A stretch of 62,200 nucleotides of DNA from an uncultured Owenweeksia sp. GTDB taxonomy: Bacteria > Bacteroidota > Bacteroidia > Flavobacteriales > Schleiferiaceae. Below the pieces are notes generated by a model. The model had not been told where the DNA came from. It did not search any database and saw only the letters and a program-made list of their open reading frames with translations. The stretch spans positions 1 to 62,200 of the forward strand of contig CAKZRR010000002.1 of the NCBI GenBank assembly GCA_937146805.1, written 5' to 3'. Within the stretch, counting starts at the first letter, position 1. Each line of letters opens with the position of its first letter. The translations under genes were made by a program, and so were the position numbers. Positions 18,852-27,313 of this stretch are shown here, piece after piece.

Positions 18852-20003
18852 TTGAAAAAGAACTTTCGCAATTTTTTAATACTGCTTTTACTGTTTGGAG
18901 CAAGCTCTCATCTACGATCTCAGAACACGGATAGTGTGTACATTTTTGAGGTGTATTTTGAATTGGACATTGACACTATTAATGAGTTAGAGAAGATAAA
19001 ACTCGATACACTTTTTGAGCATATTCCAATAGCGGCTGTTGAGAATATTGTGGTGTACGGCCATACAGATAGCTTTGCCACTCAAAATTACAACCGCGAT
19101 TTATCCAGGCGTAGAGCCCAAAATATTTCCAATTACTTACATCTTACGGGGATTGATGTAACAAAGTTGAAGTTTGATTTTTACGGGGAGGAAAACCCGA
19201 AATATGCTAATAGTGAAGACACAAGAGCTTTAAATAGGCGGTGTGAGGTGCACTTGAGTATGAACCCAACCTTGTTGCCAGAATCCAGCGAAAAGTTGGT
19301 AAACATGGAGTTTAAACGGGGTAATAAAGTTAGAATACCTAACCTTGTTTTTGTGGGTAACCAAGCCATTCCCATGGGTAGAAGTTTTGAGGCTATGACG
19401 GATTTGTTGCGAGCTATGCATAAATTTCCCGATTTGGTTATTGAGTTGCAAGGCCATGTTTGCTGTTTTGATGATCACCGATTATCAGTAGAGAGGGCCA
19501 AAATGGTTTACACATTTTTACTTAATAACGGCATTGAAAAGGAGCGGATGCGCTACCGCGGTTTTAGCAACAAAAAACCCTTGAACAAGGAAAAAACGCC
19601 AGAGGATAAAGAGATGAATCGAAGGGTGGAAGTTTTTGTAATTAAAAATACCACTAGGGTAGCTAAAATTCCTTCGCGTAAAGCACGGATAGATATTGTA
19701 GCACCTGTTTTAAACGTTACATTTTTTCCGAGTAAGGCAAGGTTGTACCCGGCCAGCGATTTTATGTTAACCCTTATTTCAGAAGCCATTATGGCTCGAG
19801 GTAATTTGCATTATGAGTTCATTATTTTTAATAACATTAATGATGTTAAATTGACAACCTCCAGAGCGGCAAGCCTGCAGCGTGTGCTATTAAATAAAGA
19901 GGTTACACGGTCTAGATTCAAAGCTTCGCATCAACCCAAATACCCAAATATGAGGCAGTCAAACAATGAGAACAAAATAATGGTCAAAATATCTAGACGA
20001 TGA
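18852..20003 (+). CDS. Secreted protein with tandem OmpA-like domains
   Basis: From the TTG at 18852 the protein has 383 residues and a good signal peptide (KKNFRNFLILLLLFGASSHL, then R-S-Q). A TTG at 18792 adds 20 residues that spoil the signal. Two OmpA C-terminal-like modules are visible. The first contains VYGHTDSFATQNYNRDLSRR and N-R-R-C-E-V. The second contains ELQGHVCCFDDHRLSVERA, RYRGFSNKKPL and MNRRVEVFV. Such domains bind peptidoglycan through an Asp and an Arg. In the second module the usual GHTD aspartate position reads GHVC. A third beta region with no assigned fold ends the protein. The stop overlaps the next start in ATGA. Confidence 0.82.
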   Translation: MKKNFRNFLILLLLFGASSHLRSQNTDSVYIFEVYFELDIDTINELEKIKLDTLFEHIPIAAVENIVVYGHTDSFATQNYNRDLSRRRAQNISNYLHLTGIDVTKLKFDFYGEENPKYANSEDTRALNRRCEVHLSMNPTLLPESSEKLVNMEFKRGNKVRIPNLVFVGNQAIPMGRSFEAMTDLLRAMHKFPDLVIELQGHVCCFDDHRLSVERAKMVYTFLLNNGIEKERMRYRGFSNKKPLNKEKTPEDKEMNRRVEVFVIKNTTRVAKIPSRKARIDIVAPVLNVTFFPSKARLYPASDFMLTLISEAIMARGNLHYEFIIFNNINDVKLTTSRAASLQRVLLNKEVTRSRFKASHQPKYPNMRQSNNENKIMVKISRR

Positions 20004-20461
20004 GCAACATTAATTTTTTGACCCAAGAGGTGCCTCAACTTTTAAAAGGTTTGGATGAAGATGCAAAGCCCGAATGGGGCACAATGAATGCCGGACAAAT
20101 GTTAGATCATTTGCGAAGAGGCGTAGTATTAAGCGTAACTAATTTGGAAGATGAAGTACTAACGCCAGATGATAAACTGCCAGGTTTTAAGCGGTATTTA
20201 ATGAGCTCAAAACCTTTTGTACCACACTCTAAAAAACCGGCTGTTTACGATACGGTGGAAGAAAGCACTAATCCTTTCCCAGCCTTAAAGGAAGAGCTTA
20301 TGGAGCGGGTTGAATGGATGATAGAGTATTTTAATGCAAACCCAAACCATATTGCCGTGCATCCTAATTTTGGTCACCTTAACGGGGAAGAATGGTTGCA
20401 GCTACATTACAAGCATTTTACACATCACTTTACTCAGTTTGCACTTATTAAAATAAGCTGA
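20000..20461 (+). CDS. DUF1569 family protein (DinB-like fold)
   Basis: This 153-residue protein carries the family signature MNAGQMLDHLRRG near residue 30 and the C-terminal HYKHFTHHFTQFALI. Both are histidine-bearing and probably make a metal site of the DinB-like four-helix bundle. The biochemical function of DUF1569 is not established. It is translationally coupled on both sides: ATGA overlap with the OmpA-like gene, and TGATG overlap with the patatin gene. Confidence 0.88.
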   Translation: MSNINFLTQEVPQLLKGLDEDAKPEWGTMNAGQMLDHLRRGVVLSVTNLEDEVLTPDDKLPGFKRYLMSSKPFVPHSKKPAVYDTVEESTNPFPALKEELMERVEWMIEYFNANPNHIAVHPNFGHLNGEEWLQLHYKHFTHHFTQFALIKIS

Positions 20462-22698
20462 TGGTTGCTAATTTGTTAAATCGATTGCGAAGTTGGTGGT
20501 TTTTTATCGCCACTTTTTTTCCGATTCAACTTTTTTTACTGCACTTGCGGAGGAGTCATATATTAATGATTTTTTGGCTATTGTTATTCGCTTTTAGCGG
20601 AGGGTTTATAGCCCAAAATTATGGTATCCATTACCTCTTTCTTACGCCTGAGTACCTCGATCAAGTAAATTTTTTTAGCTATTTGTTGGTTGGTTTAACC
20701 TTGGGCTTATTTGTAATGGCCTTTCATATTAGCAGCTATATTTATTACAGTTACCGCTATCCCTTTTTGGCAACGCTCAATAGACCTCTATGGAAATTTA
20801 GCCTAAACAATTCGGTAATTCCTCTATTGTTTTATGGTTATTACGGCTACCACATTATTGATCTTTTAATTAGCGAGAACTTTAGTGCTTTTAGCATAAT
20901 CAGCAATATGTTGGGGCTGCTGCTAGGAAGTCTTTTAATGATTTCCTTATCGTTTTATTATTTTACGAAAACCCTTCGTACACCCGAATCTAATAACCAT
21001 AACGAAAGGGAAAAATCGGGCTTAATGCCGTTTAAAAAGCTGAGTAAGGCAGAGCAGAGTTGGTATCAAAACAAAAAATCGAGAGTTAACTACTATTTAA
21101 GAAGTCCTTTTTCGGTAAACCTTACACGTGGAGCCGAACATTACAAGGATAAGTTGCTATTAGACACTATGCAACAGCATCATTTTAGTGCGGCTATTTA
21201 CTTTTTGGTACTTATTATTTTGGTCATCACATTAGGTTTGGTGCAAAACACGCGCTTTTTTCTTATTCCCGCTGGAGCCATAGTTTTTTTGATTTTCTCA
21301 CTTTATCTAATGATTACGGGTGCTTTTTATTCCCGTTTAAAAACCTGGACACTTACAGCCGGAGTGATTGCGCTGTTAGGACTTAATTACTTTTCCGGTA
21401 GTCCTCGGTTTAAAAGTATCAACTACGCTTTTGGTTTAAATTATGAAACAGAGAAAGCTTCCTACAGTCAAGGAGATTTCGAAAATCAGTACAACGATTC
21501 CATTTTACAAAGAGATACCAATAACCTTCAGGCCATGTTAGGCAATTGGAAATCAAAACAATCGGTTGCCAAGCCCAAACTGGTTTTACTTAATTTAAGT
21601 GGAGGAGGGCAGCGATCGGCTTTATGGACCTACCGCGTATTGTCTGAGCTTAGTGCTGATAAGGCTATGGGCTTTTACCCTAATGTGTTTATGATGAGTG
21701 GCTCATCGGGTGGTATGCTGGGGGCGGCTTTTTTTAGAGAGTTATTCTATCAAAATGTAAGTGGCAATAAAGCTATTCCCTGGAAAGGAGATACGGCCAT
21801 AAACTCTTTGGGGCGAGACATGCTAAACCCCGTAACGTTTTCGTTGGCCGTTAATGATTTGTTTTTTAGGTTAAAAAAAGTGAGGTACCATACCTATACC
21901 TATCCTATGGATAGGGGTTATGCTTTTGACCAGCGTTTAAAAGAAAATAGCTTTGGGTTATTGGATAAACGGGTAATGGATTACGCTAACTTAGAGCAGA
22001 AGGCAGAAGTGCCTTGGCTGGTATTAAGTCCCACAATAGTGGGAGATGGGCGTAAATTGTTGATGAGCACACAAGGTTGCAGCTTTTTTACCTTTTCGGA
22101 GAATAAGCGGGTTGCTGAGAAGCAAATAGAGTTTAACTCATTAGAGTTTTTTAGGTTTTTTGAAAAGCAGGATTCTGAAAATTTGAGTTATTTAACGGCT
22201 TTACGGCTAAGTGCTTCCTTCCCCTATATTACTCCGTTAGTAACCTTACCGTCCAATCCGCCCATCCAGTTAATTGATGCTGGCGTGCGTGATAATGATG
22301 GATTTGAGTTAAGTGTACGTACCATTTTGGCAATGGAGAAATGGATTAAAGAAAATACCAGCGGAGTAGTGATAGTGCAGATAAAAGCCAACCGGCCCGA
22401 TGAAGTGGAAGCAACTACTAAGCGGGTAAGTAAGTTAGATAAGTTGATGCTACCTGTAAGTGGCATTTGGAAGAGTTTCCATAATTTACAGGTGTATAAC
22501 AAATCGGTTTTGATGGACTTGGCAGACGAGAGTTTTGATTTTCCGGTTGAGGTGGTGCGCTTTTCGTTGCTCAAAGAAAAAGGCGATGTATCGCTGAGTT
22601 GGCATCTTACCAATCAAGAAAAAGCCAACGTTAAAAAGGCTTTTTACGACCCCTACAACCAAGCTGCTTTAGCGCGTTTACGCGAGATAATGGAATGA
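20461..22698 (+). CDS. Membrane-anchored patatin-like phospholipase
   Basis: This is a 745-residue protein. Its first 340 residues hold about seven hydrophobic helices. The remainder is a patatin lipase domain with the oxyanion loop LNLSGGGQRSALW near residue 378, the nucleophile elbow GSSGG (Ser near 414-415) and the catalytic Asp in LIDAGVRDNDGF (near 606). The third glycine of the usual G-x-G-x-x-G and the D-G-x/A triad elements fit, so activity is likely. Patatins cleave acyl chains from phospholipids. Having a large membrane domain ahead of the catalytic part is less usual. It is coupled to the DUF1569 gene by a TGATG overlap. Confidence 0.9.
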   Translation: MVANLLNRLRSWWFFIATFFPIQLFLLHLRRSHILMIFWLLLFAFSGGFIAQNYGIHYLFLTPEYLDQVNFFSYLLVGLTLGLFVMAFHISSYIYYSYRYPFLATLNRPLWKFSLNNSVIPLLFYGYYGYHIIDLLISENFSAFSIISNMLGLLLGSLLMISLSFYYFTKTLRTPESNNHNEREKSGLMPFKKLSKAEQSWYQNKKSRVNYYLRSPFSVNLTRGAEHYKDKLLLDTMQQHHFSAAIYFLVLIILVITLGLVQNTRFFLIPAGAIVFLIFSLYLMITGAFYSRLKTWTLTAGVIALLGLNYFSGSPRFKSINYAFGLNYETEKASYSQGDFENQYNDSILQRDTNNLQAMLGNWKSKQSVAKPKLVLLNLSGGGQRSALWTYRVLSELSADKAMGFYPNVFMMSGSSGGMLGAAFFRELFYQNVSGNKAIPWKGDTAINSLGRDMLNPVTFSLAVNDLFFRLKKVRYHTYTYPMDRGYAFDQRLKENSFGLLDKRVMDYANLEQKAEVPWLVLSPTIVGDGRKLLMSTQGCSFFTFSENKRVAEKQIEFNSLEFFRFFEKQDSENLSYLTALRLSASFPYITPLVTLPSNPPIQLIDAGVRDNDGFELSVRTILAMEKWIKENTSGVVIVQIKANRPDEVEATTKRVSKLDKLMLPVSGIWKSFHNLQVYNKSVLMDLADESFDFPVEVVRFSLLKEKGDVSLSWHLTNQEKANVKKAFYDPYNQAALARLREIME

Positions 22699-22743
22699 AA
22701 AAAGCGACAATGTTCACTGAAATAGGGAAGGAACATTGCCGCT
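22698..22743 (-). terminator. Terminator for the minus-strand FAS1 gene
   Basis: Imperfect inverted arms at 22703-22715 and 22731-22743 (core CAATGTTC/GAACATTG) are bordered by six A at 22698-22703. Read on the minus strand this is a stem followed by a T run, so it suits the FAS1 gene. It also sits at the 3' end of the convergent patatin gene. Confidence 0.7.
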
Positions 22744-22807
22744 AATTAACCAAACAAACAAACCTGCAAAAATATGTTGTTGTTCAGCGCAGAGAGTAGG
22801 TAATATT

Positions 22808-23788
22808 TTACTGCATCACCCTATTTAGGGTATGCATGGTGCCATTTACGGCCACCACATTAGTACTAGTTACTTTTATAACAGTAGGCCCATTAGTATC
22901 TTTAATGGTAATGCTTCCACTGCTATCCTTTATTATTTCAAATTGATAACCTTGGCGTAAAGTATTGTACATACCATTTTGTAATTGCTGAGCCAAATAA
23001 CTATCGCCAAGTAAATGTTGTTTCAAAATATCTCTGATATCCTCTTTGTTTACGCTGGCCATAAAAAAGTCCAAATCGTAAATACCCATACTACTTAAAA
23101 AGGAGTAGAAGGCGGCATCGCTGGGAGCAAAAAGAGTATAATTTTTTTGAGATTGGTTTAACCAAACTTCTACATCGCCACCTGCGTGGGAAACGGCTTT
23201 ATTCAGTTCGCTAAAATCACTATTTACTCTGAGCAATCCATTCAGCGTAAGCGGAGTTAAAGGTGCATTTATCTTGTGTATCAGTAAATTTTGAATGCGT
23301 AGGTTTGAATCCAGTACTTGGGCACTTTGGTTTAAAACTACCTTAAAGCCCATTTTTAAGGTGTGGCAATGCAATTGATCTTGATTTTTGTTAGTCGCCA
23401 AAGTGCTTACATAACCTGTTGAAATTTGAGCAGGCGTAATATGTCTTGGCCAAAAATGATAGCGCATCATTTGTTTAAAGTTTGCTTGACCCAGTAAATC
23501 CCTTAAATCCCACATAGTGTTAACCCCCACATAGTTAAGGTAGCTTTGCATCGTAGAATCCGTAGGGGCAAACAAAGTGAGATTCGTGGCATTGACCTCC
23601 GATTCTAAACCTGCAATAAACAGGCCTTCGCTAAATATATAAAGCCCTTCTTGCTTTAATTGGTCAGTTAAACTAATGGGCTTAGGGGGCTGTTCAATAT
23701 GCTCATCCGAATCTTTAGAGCAAGATCCTGCAAGCACTATTACTAGCAGGGAAAGGGAAAATAAGAGAGTAGAAAATAGATTCTTCAT
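22808..23788 (-). CDS. Fasciclin (FAS1) domain lipoprotein
   Basis: This 326-residue protein has the lipoprotein signal LLVIVLAGSC with the modified Cys at about residue 23. Two FAS1 domains follow. Each has the strand TLFAPTDSTMQSYL or TLFAPSDAAFYSFL, and an H1/H2 end such as LKQHLLGDSYLAQQLQNG. The C-terminus VNGTMHTLNRVMQ is the normal end of a FAS1 domain. FAS1 proteins mediate adhesion or matrix contacts; this one is probably attached to the outer membrane. No genes are closely coupled to it. Confidence 0.92.
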   Translation of the reverse strand: MKNLFSTLLFSLSLLVIVLAGSCSKDSDEHIEQPPKPISLTDQLKQEGLYIFSEGLFIAGLESEVNATNLTLFAPTDSTMQSYLNYVGVNTMWDLRDLLGQANFKQMMRYHFWPRHITPAQISTGYVSTLATNKNQDQLHCHTLKMGFKVVLNQSAQVLDSNLRIQNLLIHKINAPLTPLTLNGLLRVNSDFSELNKAVSHAGGDVEVWLNQSQKNYTLFAPSDAAFYSFLSSMGIYDLDFFMASVNKEDIRDILKQHLLGDSYLAQQLQNGMYNTLRQGYQFEIIKDSSGSITIKDTNGPTVIKVTSTNVVAVNGTMHTLNRVMQ

Positions 23789-23864
23789 TATTAAAATAAG
23801 GGTATGCTATGTTGGTGTAACGTTAATGTGGGCTAAAAGGTTGGTTGTGTTTTAAAAATAGTGG

Positions 23865-24644
23865 CTAACTCGGTTTTATTTTAGAGAAATATTCGAGTGC
23901 ATTAACCATCCTATTACCATACCAGCTAAATAATTCACCATCCACGATTTTGATAGTACAATTGGGAAATTTATCTCCAAAATGGTGTAGGTCGCTAGTG
24001 GTAAACGAATAGGGTTCTGATGATAACAGAATAGTCTGGGGCTGTATTTCAGCTATTTCATCAAAGTTTAATGTTGGGTAACGCTCGTCCTTTGTAGGCG
24101 CTACATTAGTAAAACCGCATTGCTCCATCATGCTATTTATAAAAGTGTTTTGGCCGCAAACCATATAGGGTTTCTTCCAAATAAAATACAGGGCGGTTGT
24201 TCTTTCTTTAGCAGGATACTGATTGGCAAGGCTTTTAATTTTATGTACCAAACTTTCAGCAGCCTTTTGCGCTTGGCAAAGATTTCCTATCCGCTCAATC
24301 ATATCCGTAGCTTGGTCTAGTGTGTCAATATCACTAATCCAAACAGGAAACTCCTTCGCCAATTGGTCAATATCGACTTTGTTGTTTTCCTCCTTATTCC
24401 CAATAATCAAATCGGGTTTAAGATTCCGGATGGTATCTAGCTGTAAGTTTTTAGTGCCTCCTATAATGGTTTTTTGCTGTAACGCTTCCGCGGGATGAAC
24501 ACAGTAAGCCGTTACACCTACTACCTTGCTCCCAAGGCCTAGGTGGTATAAAAGTTCGGTTTGCGAAGGAACCAAAGAAACAATGCGTTGGGGCGCTTGA
24601 GGAATATTAATCAAACGCCCGCATTGATCTTTAAAAGTGGTCAT
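23865..24644 (-). CDS. Helical-backbone metal receptor (BtuF-like) without signal peptide
   Basis: This 259-residue protein of the Peripla_BP_2 family opens with GRLINIPQAPQRIVSLVPSQ and carries LYHLGLGSKVVGVTAYC and IRNLKPDLIIG, the usual first-lobe pattern. A typical BtuF/FepB-like protein has a signal peptide; here the protein starts at MTTFKDQCGRL with no hydrophobic segment, so it may be cytoplasmic. Its ATG overlaps the TAA of the cystathionine beta-synthase gene (TAATG), implying translational coupling. No transporter permease or ATPase genes are near. The ligand is not known. Confidence 0.88.
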   Translation of the reverse strand: MTTFKDQCGRLINIPQAPQRIVSLVPSQTELLYHLGLGSKVVGVTAYCVHPAEALQQKTIIGGTKNLQLDTIRNLKPDLIIGNKEENNKVDIDQLAKEFPVWISDIDTLDQATDMIERIGNLCQAQKAAESLVHKIKSLANQYPAKERTTALYFIWKKPYMVCGQNTFINSMMEQCGFTNVAPTKDERYPTLNFDEIAEIQPQTILLSSEPYSFTTSDLHHFGDKFPNCTIKIVDGELFSWYGNRMVNALEYFSKIKPS

Positions 24645-26017
24645 TAGTTGATGGTGCCGATTAAATCGTGCTTGGTAATAATATGGTGACTGCCATCGGC
24701 TAATTTTACCAAAACGGCATTATTATCCTTATTCATTAATTGGGCTACAGTACTAAACTCATCCAAGTGATTAGCAATAGGGAAAGGCGCGTCCATCACT
24801 TCTTCAATAGATTTGTATCCAAGTTCTTTATCATCCATCATCGCTTTAAACAAGCGGCTATCGTCTAATGAGCCAACAAATTTATCACCATCCATAACGG
24901 GTAGTTGCGAAATATTGTACTCCTTCATTTTTTGAATGGCATGCGAAACCAGTTCTCTACTTTTTACAGTTACAAGGCTTAAATCTTGGTGGTTACGAAT
25001 TAAGTCTTGCGCGGTGGTATTCTCATTGTTTAAAAATCCACGATCACGCATCCAATCGTCATTGTAAATTTTACCCACGTAGCGGCTGCCGTGGTCGTGA
25101 AAAAGAACGACTACCACATCATCAGGTTTCAGCTCATCTTTCATTTGACGAATAAGCTGAAAGGCTGAACCAGCTGAGTTACCTAAAAACAAACCTTCCT
25201 TTTTAGCAATCTCTCTGGTTACCAAAGCACCGTCTTTATCGGTTACTTTTTCAAAGTGATCTATAACATCAAAGTTTACGTTTTTAGGCAAAATATCTTC
25301 GCCAATGCCTTCTGTTATATAAGAGTAGATTTCGCTTTCGTCAAACTCGCCTGTTTCATGAAACTTCTTAAATACCGAACCGTAAGTATCTGCACCCCAA
25401 ATTTTAATGTTCGGATTTTTCTCTTTTAAATATTTACCCACGCCCGAGATGGTTCCTCCGGTGCCAACCCCAACTACAAAGTGTGTGATTTTACCTTCGG
25501 TTTGCTCCCAAACTTCAGGTGCTGTGCTTTCGTAATGCGCTTGTGCATTGCCTGGGTTGTCGTATTGGTAGGGGTAAAATGAGTTGGGAATTTTTTTGTT
25601 TAAGCGGGTAGCCACTGAGTAATAAGAGTCGGGATGCTCTGGAGAAACATTGGTAGGGCAAACATGAACTTCGGCTCCTAAGGCACGCAAAATATCCATC
25701 TTTTCTTTGCTCTGCTTATCGCTTAAAGTGCAAATTAATTTATAGCCTTTTACAATCGCTGCCAAGGCTAAACCCATACCAGTGTTGCCCGAAGTACATT
25801 CTATAATAGTACCACCCGGTTTTAGTTTTCCTTCCGCTTCGGCATTTTCAATCATTTTTAAAGCCATCCTATCCTTTACCGAATGACCCGGATTAAAATA
25901 CTCCACTTTGGCCAATACCGTACAGGGTAAATCGGCTGCAATGGCATTTAGTTTTATCATTGGCGTGTTACCAATGGTCTCTAAAATATTATCGTAAACA
26001 AGTTTTGTACTAGACAT
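24644..26017 (-). CDS. Cystathionine beta-synthase (PLP enzyme with CBS pair)
   Basis: This 457-residue protein begins with a cysteine-synthase-type PLP domain: NTPMIKLN, the Schiff-base lysine in GHSVKDRMAL (K48), the substrate loop TSGNTGMGLA and the glycine-rich GVGTGGTISGVGKYL. After about residue 330 come two CBS motifs, seen in VTVKSRELVSHAIQKM and IANHLDEFSTVAQLM. It joins serine and homocysteine into cystathionine, or makes cysteine, in the cytoplasm. A -7 type element at 26072-26079 lies about 55 bp upstream. It is coupled to the downstream metal-receptor gene. Confidence 0.93.
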   Translation of the reverse strand: MSSTKLVYDNILETIGNTPMIKLNAIAADLPCTVLAKVEYFNPGHSVKDRMALKMIENAEAEGKLKPGGTIIECTSGNTGMGLALAAIVKGYKLICTLSDKQSKEKMDILRALGAEVHVCPTNVSPEHPDSYYSVATRLNKKIPNSFYPYQYDNPGNAQAHYESTAPEVWEQTEGKITHFVVGVGTGGTISGVGKYLKEKNPNIKIWGADTYGSVFKKFHETGEFDESEIYSYITEGIGEDILPKNVNFDVIDHFEKVTDKDGALVTREIAKKEGLFLGNSAGSAFQLIRQMKDELKPDDVVVVLFHDHGSRYVGKIYNDDWMRDRGFLNNENTTAQDLIRNHQDLSLVTVKSRELVSHAIQKMKEYNISQLPVMDGDKFVGSLDDSRLFKAMMDDKELGYKSIEEVMDAPFPIANHLDEFSTVAQLMNKDNNAVLVKLADGSHHIITKHDLIGTIN

Positions 26018-26071
26018 AGTATTGTGGGTTATTGCTATTTATAATGGCAGATGCTTAAAAATTTACGGGCG

Positions 26072-26079
26072 CAAAATTA
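26072..26079 (-). promoter_or_regulatory. Candidate -7 element for cystathionine beta-synthase
   Basis: On the minus strand this reads TAATTTTG, matching the Bacteroidota -7 consensus TAnnTTTG. It lies 55 bp upstream of the start and overlaps the last codon of the neighbouring permease gene. No clear -33 TTTG was found, so confidence is low. Confidence 0.35.
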
Positions 26080-27309
26080 ATCAAACTTGATGGCTTTTAC
26101 TGGACTAATGCGTGTTATTAAATAGGATGGTAAAATGAGGCAGATAAGGCAAATAACCAGCGTGGTAGCGTTCAATATTATTAAGTGAAGCGGGTTTAAA
26201 TCAATGGAAACTTGACTAACATAATAGGTGCTAGGATCTAATTTTACCCAGCCAAATTGCTGCTGTAATAGGCATAGCCCTATTCCGATAAGATTACCCC
26301 AAAAAAGACCTTTGCCAATTAGCCGCAAGGCATGGGTTAAAAATATTTTTCGAATGCTTAAATTAGTACTGCCCAGCGCTTTTAAAATTCCAATCATATT
26401 GGTCCGCTCAATAATTAATATGAGTAAGGCAATACTCATGTTTACCGTGGCCACGGCAATCATTATTAGAATGATTAAATAAATGTTAAGGTCAAACAAA
26501 TCCAACCATTGAAACAATTGTTCGTTAAGGTCGCGTACGCTGTGGGCATCAATTTCAAAGGGTAATAAGGTTCTAATTTGTTGAGTAGTTTCAGCTAAGT
26601 TTTCTTCGCTGTTTAAATAAACTTCGTAACCACCAATTTCGTTGGGCTCCCATTTATTCATTCGTTGGATATGCTTTATATCGCCAATGATGAAGTTTTG
26701 GTCAATTTCATCAAAATCGGTTTGGTAAATACCTGATATATACCACTTTCTCATAAGTGGGGGTTTGGGTGCTTCTCTAACAAAATACATTCGCACTTTA
26801 TCACCCAGGTTAAGTTTTAGTTTTTTACATAAGGTTTGGCTTATCAGTATGCTATCGCTGTAGCCACTATCCGCAATAGCGGGCAAATGACCCGACACCA
26901 AATATTTACCGAAATTTTGGAGTGGGTAAGTCTTAGAAACACCTTTTAAAATGGCCCCTTCAAAAAGTTCATCGGTAGTTAAAATACCTGCTTTTTGCGC
27001 AAACCCATGTACGGCTTCAACTTGGTTTAATTGTTGTATTACGGCAATAGTACTGTCGTGTAAAGCTACGGGCGATTGTTGGTAAGTAGTGCTGGGTTGG
27101 TAGTTGCGAATTTGAATATGTCCACCAAATCCGATTACTTTGTTGCCTATCTCTAGGCGCAGGCCATTGCCCGTTGCCATTGCGATAATCATAATTAAAA
27201 CGCCCACGGCAATAGCCCAAATAGAAATGCGTACCACAGGGCTCGAAATGTTTTTTTCGGGCGAGGTATTTTTAGCTATTCGTGAGGCAATAAAACTTTC
27301 GAAATTCAA
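26077..27309 (-). CDS. ABC transporter permease, FtsX/LolC-E type
   Basis: This protein has 410 residues from TTG 27309 (NFESFIASRIAKN). A longer frame to 27339 reads into the divergent gene's promoter area. It has one N-terminal helix (ISIWAIAVGVLIMIIAMATG), a MacB-like periplasmic domain of about 190 residues, then three helices (IILIMIAVATVNMSIALLIL; GLFWGNLIGIGLCLL; TTLVICLICLILPSYL). This topology is that of the lipoprotein-releasing LolC/E permeases. The ATPase (LolD) gene is not adjacent. It is divergent from namZ with almost no gap between the starts. Confidence 0.88.
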   Translation of the reverse strand: MNFESFIASRIAKNTSPEKNISSPVVRISIWAIAVGVLIMIIAMATGNGLRLEIGNKVIGFGGHIQIRNYQPSTTYQQSPVALHDSTIAVIQQLNQVEAVHGFAQKAGILTTDELFEGAILKGVSKTYPLQNFGKYLVSGHLPAIADSGYSDSILISQTLCKKLKLNLGDKVRMYFVREAPKPPLMRKWYISGIYQTDFDEIDQNFIIGDIKHIQRMNKWEPNEIGGYEVYLNSEENLAETTQQIRTLLPFEIDAHSVRDLNEQLFQWLDLFDLNIYLIILIMIAVATVNMSIALLILIIERTNMIGILKALGSTNLSIRKIFLTHALRLIGKGLFWGNLIGIGLCLLQQQFGWVKLDPSTYYVSQVSIDLNPLHLIILNATTLVICLICLILPSYLITRISPVKAIKFD

Positions 27310-27313
27310 CGCT

